DNA of 29,869 nucleotides, taken from positions 1 through 29,869 of the forward strand of contig JANQXJ010000089.1 in the NCBI GenBank assembly GCA_030729445.1, written 5' to 3'. The translations under genes were made by a program, and so were the position numbers. Shown piece by piece: positions 23,601 to 29,869 of the stretch. A model generated the notes under the pieces. That model made no database searches, was not told the DNA's origin, and saw only the letters and a program-made list of their open reading frames with translations. The stretch comes from Limnohabitans sp. (GTDB lineage: Bacteria; Pseudomonadota; Gammaproteobacteria; Burkholderiales; Burkholderiaceae_C). The stretch's first letter is position 1; each line of letters opens with the position of its first letter.

Positions 23601-24629
23601 ATGAAGAAAATGACACAAACCTTGATCGGCTCCGTGCTGGCCACGGCAGGCTTGCTGGCTGCCACATCCGCCATGGCGGGTAAAACCTTGGACCAGATCA
23701 AGCAACGCGGCCAAGTCGTCTGCGGTGTCAACACCGGTCTGGCTGGTTTTTCGGCAGCTGACTCTAGCGGCAACTGGTCGGGTCTGGACGTGGACCACTG
23801 CCGTGCTGTGGCCGCAGCTGTGCTCAGCGATGCCAGCAAAGTCAAATACGTGCCCTTGACCGCACAGCAGCGCTTCACCGCCCTGCAGTCTGGCGAAGTC
23901 GACGTTCTGGCCCGTAACACCACCAACACTTTGAACCGTGACGGCTCCCTGGGCCTGCACTTCATCGGTGCCAACTACTATGACGGCCAGGGCTTCATGG
24001 TCAAAAAAGGCAAGATCACCAGTGCCAAGCAGCTCAAGGGTGCCACCGTGTGTGTGCAATCGGGCACCACGACCGAGAAGAACCTGACCGATTTTTCTCG
24101 CGCCAACAAGCTCAACTTGAAGCCTGTGGTGTTTGAAAAAGTTGAAGCCGCCACCGGTGCATACTTCGCTGGCCGTTGCCAGGCTTACACCACCGATGCA
24201 TCGGGTCTGGCCTCGGTGCGTGCCAAGGAAGCCAAAAACCCAGCCGATCACGTCATTTTGGCTGACCTGATCTCCAAAGAACCCTTGGGCCCCATGGTGC
24301 GCCGTGGTGATGACGAGTGGTTTGCCATCAACAAATGGGTGCTTGCTGGACTTGTCGAAGCCGAAGAGTACGGCATCACCCAAGCCAATGTGGACCAGAT
24401 GAAGAGCAGCGACAACCCACAAATTGGCCGTTTGTTGGGTGCCACCGAAGACCTGGGCAAGCACCTGGGCTTGGACAAGGAATGGTTGGCCCGCGCCATC
24501 AAGACGACCGGCAACTACGGCGAAATGTTCGAGCGCAACGTCGGCCCCAAGACCTCCATCAACCTGCCACGCGGTCTGAACAACCAGTGGAACAAGGGCG
24601 GCCTGATGTACGCCGCACCGCTGCGTTGA
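23601..24629 (+). CDS. aapJ: General L-amino-acid ABC transporter, periplasmic binding protein
   Basis: A 342-residue solute-binding protein. Residues 1-26 are a signal peptide (MKKMTQTLIG..., cleavage after AMA). The mature protein starts GKTLDQIKQRGQVVCGVNTG and contains LAGFSAADSSGNWSGLDVDH and RFTALQSGEVDVLARNTTNT, matching the AapJ/BztA family. Paired Cys (VVCGVN/DHCRA, TVCVQS/GRCQAY) suggest two disulphides, usual in this family. It delivers polar L-amino acids such as glutamate and aspartate to the AapQM channel. The start has AGAGGA upstream. A terminator hairpin follows, consistent with higher expression of the binding protein than of the permeases. Confidence 0.93.
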   Translation: MKKMTQTLIGSVLATAGLLAATSAMAGKTLDQIKQRGQVVCGVNTGLAGFSAADSSGNWSGLDVDHCRAVAAAVLSDASKVKYVPLTAQQRFTALQSGEVDVLARNTTNTLNRDGSLGLHFIGANYYDGQGFMVKKGKITSAKQLKGATVCVQSGTTTEKNLTDFSRANKLNLKPVVFEKVEAATGAYFAGRCQAYTTDASGLASVRAKEAKNPADHVILADLISKEPLGPMVRRGDDEWFAINKWVLAGLVEAEEYGITQANVDQMKSSDNPQIGRLLGATEDLGKHLGLDKEWLARAIKTTGNYGEMFERNVGPKTSINLPRGLNNQWNKGGLMYAAPLR

Positions 24630-24654
24630 TCACTGCCTTTTTTTGAAGGTTCTG

Positions 24655-24683
24655 AATACGCCCCTTCACGGGGCGTATTTTTT
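24655..24683 (+). terminator. Intrinsic terminator/attenuator between aapJ and aapQ
   Basis: AATACGCCCC and GGGGCGTATT form a perfect 10-bp stem around TTCAC, followed by a run of T ending at 24683. It lies 25 bases after the aapJ stop and 29 bases before the aapQ start, inside what is otherwise one operon. Confidence 0.9.
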
Positions 24684-24712
24684 ACCCCCCCGTCATTTTT
24701 CAGGCAGTTCCC

Positions 24713-25912
24713 ATGTCCCACTTTTCCATGATCGAGGCCAGGCCCTTGCCTGGCAAAAAAAGCCGATCGATTTCGTGGCGCAGCCGCGAAGGGCGTTCGG
24801 TCATCTACCAGGTCGTCGCCATCCTGTCTGCCCTGGCCTTGGTGGCCTTGCTGGTGCGCAACACGCTCACCAACATGCGTGTGCGCGGCATACAAAGCGG
24901 CTATGACTTTTTGTTTCAACCGTTTGGTTTTGACATCAGCGAAACGGTGATCGAGTACGCGACCAACAGCTCCTACTTTGTGGCCTTTGCCATCGGCATG
25001 CTCAACACGCTCAAAGTGGCTGTGATCGGCATCGTGTTGGCCACGGTGCTGGGTGTGCTGGTGGGTGTCGGGCGGTTTTCGGCCAACTTTTTGGTGCGCA
25101 AAATCTGTTACGCCTACGTCGAATTTTTCCGAAACGTGCCGGTTTATCTGCAGTTGCTCATCTGGTATCTGGTCTTCACCGAGATGTTGCCCGACCTCGA
25201 CAACGTTTGGAATGCTGGCCATTTCTTTCTGAGTAAAAACGGCATTTCTTTCCCATGGCCCGTGTGGCAGTTGGGTCAGACCCTGGCCCTGGTCGGGGTG
25301 GGTTTGGGCGTGTTGTTTGCTTGGTTTTACCGCCGCAGGGCGCGTGCGCATTTTGACCGCACAGGCCACACCCGCCCGGTGTGGGCCGTGTCGCTGGCGG
25401 TCACGCTGGTGCTGGCTGTGCTTGGTTGGCTGGTCGGTGGTGCCCCCAACGAATGGGACTTGCCCAAAAAGGGTGACTTCCAGATCGAAGACGGTGGCGC
25501 GTTCAGTCCTGAATTCATGGCCTTGCTCTGTGGCCTGGTGTTCTACACCGCGTCTTTCATCGCCGAAGTCGTGCGCTCGGGCATTGCTTCGGTGTCGCTG
25601 GGTCAACACGAGGCCTCGGCCTCCTTGGGTTTGAGCAAAAGCCAATCCATGCGCCTCGTTGTGCTGCCCCAGGCCTTGCGCGTGATCATTCCGCCGCTGA
25701 CCAGCCAGTACCTGAACCTGACCAAGAACTCGTCCTTGGCTGTGGCCATTGGCTACCCCGAACTGGTCTCGATCGCCAACACCACGCTCAACCAGACGGG
25801 CCGCGCCATTGAGGCGCTCTCAATCGTCATGCTGGTGTACCTCACCTTGTCCCTTCTCACCTCGGCCCTCATGAACTGGTTCAACGCCAGTGCCGCCATC
25901 CAGGAGCGCTGA
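24713..25912 (+). CDS. aapQ: General L-amino-acid ABC transporter permease AapQ
   Basis: A 399-residue inner-membrane permease of the His/Glu/Gln/Arg family. It is longer than typical members because of extra membrane segments between the first helices and the channel core, as in AapQ/BztB. IGMLNTLKVAVIGIVLATVL begins the core. EFFRNVPVYLQLLIWYLVF and the ATPase-contact EAA loop EASASLGLSKSQSMRLVVLP are diagnostic. aapM starts one base after its stop, so translation is coupled. It pairs with AapM as a heterodimeric channel. Confidence 0.92.
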   Translation: MSHFSMIEARPLPGKKSRSISWRSREGRSVIYQVVAILSALALVALLVRNTLTNMRVRGIQSGYDFLFQPFGFDISETVIEYATNSSYFVAFAIGMLNTLKVAVIGIVLATVLGVLVGVGRFSANFLVRKICYAYVEFFRNVPVYLQLLIWYLVFTEMLPDLDNVWNAGHFFLSKNGISFPWPVWQLGQTLALVGVGLGVLFAWFYRRRARAHFDRTGHTRPVWAVSLAVTLVLAVLGWLVGGAPNEWDLPKKGDFQIEDGGAFSPEFMALLCGLVFYTASFIAEVVRSGIASVSLGQHEASASLGLSKSQSMRLVVLPQALRVIIPPLTSQYLNLTKNSSLAVAIGYPELVSIANTTLNQTGRAIEALSIVMLVYLTLSLLTSALMNWFNASAAIQER

Positions 25913-25913
25913 C

Positions 25914-27017
25914 ATGACCACTGTTTTTAAATCTACTGAAGCCCGGCCCATGCCCGGGCGCAGCTCAGGCTCTGTGGCCTGGTTGCGCAGCAACCTTTTC
26001 TCCACCCCGGGTAACAGCCTGATGTCGCTGGCGCTGCTGGCCGTGTGCCTGTGGGCGCTGGTCTCCTCGCTCGACTGGGCCGTTTTGCAAGCTGTCTTTG
26101 GCAGCAACTTGCAAGCCTGCAACGACGTGCGCGGCGTGGGAGCCTGCTGGGGCGTGATCTCCGAAAAAGGCCGCTTGATTGTGATGGGCCGGTACCCTGA
26201 GGTTGAGCACTGGCGTCCGGTGATCGCCACCGCCCTCATGTTGGGCGTGGTGGTCATCAGCTGCATGCCGCGTTTTTGGAACAAGACACTGCCGCTGATC
26301 TGGGCCGTGATGTTGGCCGTGTATTTCGTGCTGATGAAGGGCGGTTTTTTCGGCCTGACTGAGGTCGACACCGACCAATGGGGCGGTTTGCCGCTCACGG
26401 TGATGCTGACGGTGATCTCCATGACGCTGGCCTTTCCGCTGGCCATCTTCGTGGCGCTGGGGCGTCGCTCCAACATGCCCGCCATCAAAACCCTGTGCAC
26501 ACTCTATGTGGAGTTGGTGCGCGGTGTGCCGCTGATCACCGTGTTGTTCATGGCCTCGTTCATGCTGCCGCTGTTCATGCCCGAGGGTGTGAAGATCGAC
26601 GTGCTGGTGCGTGTGGTGGTGGGCATCACGCTGTTTTCTGGGGCCTACATGGCCGAGGTGATCCGCGGTGGCTTGCAGGCTTTGCCCAAGGGCCAGACCG
26701 AAGCGGCCGCCACCTTGGGCCTGAGCTACTGGCAGACCCAGCGCATGATCGTTTTGCCCCAAGCCTTGGCCACCGTGGTGCCGTCCATCATGAACACCTT
26801 CATTGGCCTGTTCAAGGACACCTCGCTGGTGACCATCGTCTCGCTCTATGAGCTGACCGGTGCTTTGGGCCTGGCACTCAACTCGGACGCCGACTGGCGC
26901 CCCTTCAAGATCGAAGCCTACCTCTTCATCACCTTCATTTATTTCGCGTTCTGCTTTGCCATGTCGCGCTACAGCCTGTGGATCGAAGAGCGCACGGCCG
27001 TGAGCAAAGTCCGCTGA
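25914..27017 (+). CDS. aapM: General L-amino-acid ABC transporter permease AapM
   Basis: A 367-residue permease, the partner of AapQ. Its N-terminal part contains the loop NLQACNDVRGVGACWGVISE, typical of AapM/BztC. The core begins WGGLPLTVMLTVISMTLAFP, with YVELVRGVPLITVLFMASFM and the EAA loop TEAAATLGLSYWQTQRMIVL. The ATG at 25914 is one base after the aapQ stop; an earlier in-frame start would lie inside aapQ. The ATPase gene follows after 14 bases. Confidence 0.93.
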   Translation: MTTVFKSTEARPMPGRSSGSVAWLRSNLFSTPGNSLMSLALLAVCLWALVSSLDWAVLQAVFGSNLQACNDVRGVGACWGVISEKGRLIVMGRYPEVEHWRPVIATALMLGVVVISCMPRFWNKTLPLIWAVMLAVYFVLMKGGFFGLTEVDTDQWGGLPLTVMLTVISMTLAFPLAIFVALGRRSNMPAIKTLCTLYVELVRGVPLITVLFMASFMLPLFMPEGVKIDVLVRVVVGITLFSGAYMAEVIRGGLQALPKGQTEAAATLGLSYWQTQRMIVLPQALATVVPSIMNTFIGLFKDTSLVTIVSLYELTGALGLALNSDADWRPFKIEAYLFITFIYFAFCFAMSRYSLWIEERTAVSKVR

Positions 27018-27031
27018 ACGAAAGACCCCCT

Positions 27032-27787
27032 ATGACCTCCAACGATACCCCCCTCATCGAGTTCAAAGGCGTGAACAAGTGGTACGCCAGCAATGGCTAC
27101 CATGTATTGCGCGATGTGAACCTGCAATTTGCCAAAGGCGAAAAAGTCGTCATCTGCGGTCCTTCTGGCTCGGGTAAATCCACCCTGATCCGCTGCATCA
27201 ATGCCCTCGAGGAATACCAAGAAGGTACCCTCACCGTGGACGGCACCGTTTTGGGCGACGACCTCAAGGGCATTGACAAAGTGCGCCGCGAAGTCGGCAT
27301 GGTGTTCCAGCAGTTCAACCTGTTCCCGCACCTGACGGTGATGGAAAACCTGATCTTGTCGCCCACTTGGGTGGCCAAGATGCCCCGCAAGGAAGCCATC
27401 GACAAAGCCATGGTGCAATTGGAGCGTGTGCGCATTGCTGAGCACGCGAACAAGTACCCCCTGCAGCTGTCCGGCGGTCAGCAGCAGCGCGTGGCGATTG
27501 CTCGTGCGCTGTGCCTGACGCCCAAGATCATGCTGTTCGATGAGCCCACTTCGGCGCTCGACCCCGAGATGATCAAGGAAGTGCTGGACGTGATGATCGA
27601 GCTGACCAGCCAAGGCATGACCATGCTGTGCGTGACGCACGAAATGGGTTTTGCCAAGGCGGTGGCCGACCGTGTGATCTTCATGGACCAAGGCCAGGTG
27701 GTTGAACAAGCCCCGCCCCAGCAGTTCTTTGACTCGCCGCAGACCGACCGGGCACAAGACTTCTTGTCCAAGATCCTCGGGCATTGA
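27032..27787 (+). CDS. aapP: General L-amino-acid ABC transporter ATPase AapP
   Basis: A 251-residue ATPase that powers the AapQM channel. Walker A is GPSGSGKST, the Q-loop region is GMVFQQFNLFPHLTVMENL, the signature is LSGGQQQRVAIARAL, Walker B is IMLFDEPTSALDPEM and the H-loop is CVTHEMGFA. It is the last gene of the transporter operon and is followed directly by the interspersed repeat at 27.8 kb. The ATG at 27032 was chosen to match GlnQ/AapP starts; the longer frame overlaps aapM. Confidence 0.95.
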   Translation: MTSNDTPLIEFKGVNKWYASNGYHVLRDVNLQFAKGEKVVICGPSGSGKSTLIRCINALEEYQEGTLTVDGTVLGDDLKGIDKVRREVGMVFQQFNLFPHLTVMENLILSPTWVAKMPRKEAIDKAMVQLERVRIAEHANKYPLQLSGGQQQRVAIARALCLTPKIMLFDEPTSALDPEMIKEVLDVMIELTSQGMTMLCVTHEMGFAKAVADRVIFMDQGQVVEQAPPQQFFDSPQTDRAQDFLSKILGH

Positions 27788-27804
27788 GAGGGTTCTTTTG
27801 AGCG

Positions 27805-28076
27805 CCCTTGGCCGGGATTGCGCCCGGCGGCGCACTCACTTTCTTTGCTTCGCCAAAGAAAGTAAGCAAAGAAAGGCGAGCCGCAGTCAGGGCCCTTCGG
27901 GTTCCTTGCGCTGCTCGCACCGGGCGGGGGCGGGTGCAAACTCGCTTCGCTCAAACAAGCACCCGCCCTGATCCGCCCGTTGCTGCGCTGCTCAGCCCTG
28001 CCAGAACGGCAGGAGACCATGTGGGGCATTGCTTCGCTCGCCCCAGAAATTCAAAGCCCGATGTTTTTCGGGCCTT
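27805..28076. repeat. Interspersed palindromic repeat (Comamonadaceae type)
   Basis: A cluster of GC-rich hairpins. ACTTTCTTTG/CAAAGAAAGT (27838-27847, 27854-27863) encloses CTTCGC, and CAAAGAAAG occurs again at 27868. GGGCGGGTGC/GCACCCGCCC (27928-27937, 27959-27968) encloses CTCGCTTCGCTC. CCTGCC/GGCAGG lies at 27997-28013 and GCCCGA/TCGGGC at 28055-28073. I recognise the translated string LTFFASPKKVSKERR from many spurious proteins in Comamonadaceae genomes, so the element is a dispersed family. Its exact ends and copy number cannot be set from one window. It may stop transcription after aapP. Confidence 0.75.
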
Positions 28077-28126
28077 ATCAGTAGGGTTGGACTCTTTCTT
28101 CCTATCCGTTCACCACCAACGCTCTC

Positions 28127-28197
28127 ACCAGAGGTGGGGCTGCGGGTTGGGGCGATTTGGCGAGCGAAGCGAGTATGAGCCCCCCCCCACCTCTGGT
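28127..28197. repeat. Inverted repeat with 13-bp arms and a nine-C run
   Basis: ACCAGAGGTGGGG (28127-28139) pairs with CCCCACCTCTGGT (28185-28197) around a 45-base loop. Nine consecutive C (28180-28188) adjoin and enter the right arm. The loop contains GAGCGAAGCGAG (28162-28173), the exact reverse complement of CTCGCTTCGCTC at 27941-27952 in the neighbouring repeat. Confidence 0.8.
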
Positions 28198-28271
28198 TCT
28201 ACAAGCCGTTTTCCCATGAGCCCCAGCCCGCGGACCCAACTCTGGTACCACGAGCCGTTCTCCCAGGAGCC
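28191..28271. repeat. Imperfect 32-base direct repeat
   Basis: 28191-28222 and 28240-28271 match at 27 of 32 positions by hand alignment (shared CTCTGGT, AGCCGTT, TCCCA and GAGCC), at a spacing of 49 bases. No function is recognised. Confidence 0.7.
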
Positions 28272-28326
28272 TTGACCCGTGACCCCTTCTCTGCGACCAG
28301 CAACGTCAAACTGACGGCAGGTTTGA

Positions 28327-28332
28327 GACAAT
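28327..28332 (+). promoter_or_regulatory. Possible -10 box of a leaderless pyrC transcript
   Basis: GACAAT ends 7 bases before the pyrC ATG at 28340. No Shine-Dalgarno sequence and no good -35 element are seen. This is the weakest member of the leaderless set. Confidence 0.3.
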
Positions 28333-28339
28333 ACGCCCC

Positions 28340-29377
28340 ATGACCCAAGAACTCACCCTCACCCGCCCTGATGACTGGCACCTGCATGTGCGCGATGGTG
28401 CCGCCCTGAGTGTGGTGGTGCCCCACACCGCCGCCCAATTCGGTCGCGCCATCATCATGCCCAACCTCAAGCCGCCTGTGACCACCGCCGAGCAGGCCCT
28501 GGCCTACAAGCAGCGCATCCTGGCCGCCGTACCACCGGGCATGGCTTTTGAGCCGCTGATGACGCTGTACCTGACCGACAACCTGGCCCCGGCCGAGATT
28601 GCCCGCGCCAAGGCCGCAGGCGTGGTGGCCTGCAAGCTCTACCCGGCAGGCGCCACCACCAACAGCGACGCGGGCGTGACCGACCTGCGCAAAATCTACC
28701 CCGTGCTCGAAGCCATGCAGCGCGAAGGCGTGCTGTTGTTGGTGCACGGCGAAGTCACCTCGTCCGACATCGACCTGTTCGACCGCGAAGCCGTGTTCAT
28801 TGAGCAGCAGCTGATCCCGTTGCGCCGTGACTTTCCGGGTCTAAAAATCGTGATGGAGCACATCACCACGAAAGAAGCCGCTGACTATGTGGCCGCTGGT
28901 GACGCCAACTTGGGCGCGACCATCACCGCGCACCACTTGCTGTACAACCGCAACGCCATCTTCACGGGTGGCATTCGCCCGCATTACTACTGCCTGCCTG
29001 TGCTCAAGCGCGAAACCCACCGCCTGGCGCTGGTACAAGCGGCCACCAGTGGCAACGCCCGGTTTTTCTTGGGCACCGACAGCGCCCCGCACCCGGCGCA
29101 CCTCAAAGAGCACGCCAGCGGTTGCGCCGGTTGCTACACCGCACACGCCGCCATCGAGATGTATGCCGAGGCTTTTGAGCAGGCCAGTGCACTGGACAAG
29201 CTCGAAGGCTTTGCCAGCTTCTTTGGGGCCGACTTTTACGGTCTGCCGCGCAACACCGGCACCATCACCCTGCGCCGCGAAAGTTGGACACCTGCCGAAA
29301 GCTTTGCGTTTGGCGAGGCCGAACTCAAGCCCCTGCGTTCAGGAGAAAGCCTGCCGTGGCGACTGGTGGCGGGCTGA
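28340..29377 (+). CDS. pyrC: Dihydroorotase
   Basis: A 345-residue Zn amidohydrolase that interconverts carbamoyl-aspartate and dihydroorotate in pyrimidine synthesis. Metal and active-site segments: HLHVRDG (residues 14-20), the carboxylated-Lys segment VACKLYPAGATTNSD, VHGE, MEHITT and FLGTDSAPHP. HASGCAGCYTAHAAIEMYAE is typical of the E. coli-like class II enzyme. The length is normal. The downstream DUF3025 gene overlaps its 3' end by 22 bases. Confidence 0.97.
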   Translation: MTQELTLTRPDDWHLHVRDGAALSVVVPHTAAQFGRAIIMPNLKPPVTTAEQALAYKQRILAAVPPGMAFEPLMTLYLTDNLAPAEIARAKAAGVVACKLYPAGATTNSDAGVTDLRKIYPVLEAMQREGVLLLVHGEVTSSDIDLFDREAVFIEQQLIPLRRDFPGLKIVMEHITTKEAADYVAAGDANLGATITAHHLLYNRNAIFTGGIRPHYYCLPVLKRETHRLALVQAATSGNARFFLGTDSAPHPAHLKEHASGCAGCYTAHAAIEMYAEAFEQASALDKLEGFASFFGADFYGLPRNTGTITLRRESWTPAESFAFGEAELKPLRSGESLPWRLVAG

Positions 29378-29869
29378 GCCCCAACCGGGCCGGGCACCGC
29401 TGTGCGCCCGCCTCCAGCTTGGGCGTGTCCGACATCGATTGGAATGCGCCTTGGCTGGCCGACTGGCAGCCGGTGGGTGAGACCATCGCACTGCAAGTGA
29501 CGGCAGGCGTGCCCCAGCCCGAAGCCTTGAACGCAGCGGGCCGAGCCCCCTTGCGTTTTGTGCCACAAGCCGAGTTGCCCGAAGGTCAGGCCTATGAGGA
29601 CTTCATTTTTGCCACGGGCCAGGTGCCCACCCGCGAGGGCTTGCACGACTTCTTCAACGCCCTGTGCTGGATGCATTTCCCGCTGACCAAACAAAGATTG
29701 AACCACTTGCAGGCCCGCGAAATCGCCCGTGCCGGGGTGGGGCAGGTGCGTGGTCCGGTGCGCGACGCCGCCACCGTGTTCGACGAAAACGCGCTGCTGA
29801 TCCAGACCTCCGATGCGGTGTGGGGGGCCTTGAGCGAGCACCGCTGGATGGACGCCTTTGTGGATTTGC
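29356..29869 (+). CDS. DUF3025 protein (3' end outside window)
   Basis: The frame is open from GTG 29356 to the window end (171 codons). The GTG has AGGAG at 29341-29345 and overlaps the pyrC stop, so coupled translation is likely. An internal GTG at 29428 is an alternative start. The sequence DIDWNAPWLADWQPVGE, FIFATGQVPTREGLHDFFNA and LCWMHFPLTKQRLNHLQARE is what I know from DUF3025 proteins of beta-proteobacteria. The function is unknown; the HDFFNALCWMHFP region is the best conserved part of the family. The protein is incomplete here. Confidence 0.85.
   Translation, partial: MATGGGLSPNRAGHRCAPASSLGVSDIDWNAPWLADWQPVGETIALQVTAGVPQPEALNAAGRAPLRFVPQAELPEGQAYEDFIFATGQVPTREGLHDFFNALCWMHFPLTKQRLNHLQAREIARAGVGQVRGPVRDAATVFDENALLIQTSDAVWGALSEHRWMDAFVDL

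Larger units (their letters stand above)
27788..28339. other. 552-base gene-free region between aapP and pyrC, filled with repeats
   Basis: No convincing gene is present. The region consists of a Comamonadaceae-type interspersed repeat (about 27805-28076), a long inverted repeat with a C run (28127-28197) and an imperfect 32-base direct repeat (28191-28271). A short sequence with the pyrC start context follows. The open frame 27808-28275 is a by-product of the repeat. Confidence 0.75.

Noticed and set aside
27808..28275. A 155-codon open frame (AGIAPGGALTFFASPKK...)
   Set aside because: It is created by the interspersed repeat, has no ribosome site or domain, and matches a string I know as a recurrent spurious annotation in Comamonadaceae.

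Overview
The window (about 60% GC by eye) reads as a chromosomal segment of a betaproteobacterium, most likely family Comamonadaceae (Limnohabitans/Rhodoferax/Acidovorax-like). The evidence is the protein sequences throughout, the gene orders anmK-M23 peptidase-tyrS, phoH-ybeY next to ruvAB and rplM-rpsI-erpA, and an interspersed repeat at 27.8-28.1 kb of a kind I recognise from Comamonadaceae genomes. Nearly everything is core metabolism and housekeeping. I see no tRNA or rRNA gene, CRISPR array, prophage, or insertion sequence with a transposase.

Layout. 1-3.4 kb: fatty-acyl-CoA metabolism. It holds the 3' part of an acyl-CoA dehydrogenase, a secreted DUF2147 protein, an Eci-like enoyl-CoA hydratase/isomerase and two different hot-dog thioesterases (YigI-like and YciA-like) that converge. 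3.4-5.3 kb: an Atm1-type ABC exporter. 5.3-9.1 kb (minus strand): a complete paaABCDE operon for the phenylacetyl-CoA epoxidase, preceded by a near-perfect 26-bp inverted repeat that touches the -10 box and looks like a TetR-type PaaR operator. 9.25-11.7 kb: rlmJ, then rplM-rpsI with a terminator, then erpA. 11.7-14.4 kb (minus): anmK and an M23 peptidoglycan hydrolase. 14.6-18.7 kb: tyrS, a CDF metal transporter overlapping dtd, and dbpA. 19.1-20.5 kb (minus): phoH-ybeY. 20.6-22.3 kb: ruvAB. 22.35-27.8 kb: a HypT-like LysR regulator and a complete AapJQMP/Bzt-type amino-acid ABC transporter, with an intrinsic terminator between the binding protein and the permeases. 28.3 kb to the end: pyrC and a DUF3025 gene cut by the window edge.

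The least ordinary object lies between the convergent genes dbpA and ybeY (18763-19029). Two long perfect hairpins (24-bp and 25-bp stems) each carry a 28-nt loop. The second loop is the exact reverse complement of the first, while the outer stems differ in sequence yet are each perfectly self-paired. A 38-nt core (loop plus five closing base pairs) is therefore an inverted repeat that can pair locally or at long range. I cannot match it to a named element; it is not an intrinsic terminator and has no transposase nearby.

A second pattern is that several genes without a Shine-Dalgarno sequence (yigI-like, CDF transporter, dbpA, hypT-like, pyrC) have a -10-like hexamer ending 6-7 nt before the ATG. 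That is the geometry expected of leaderless mRNAs.
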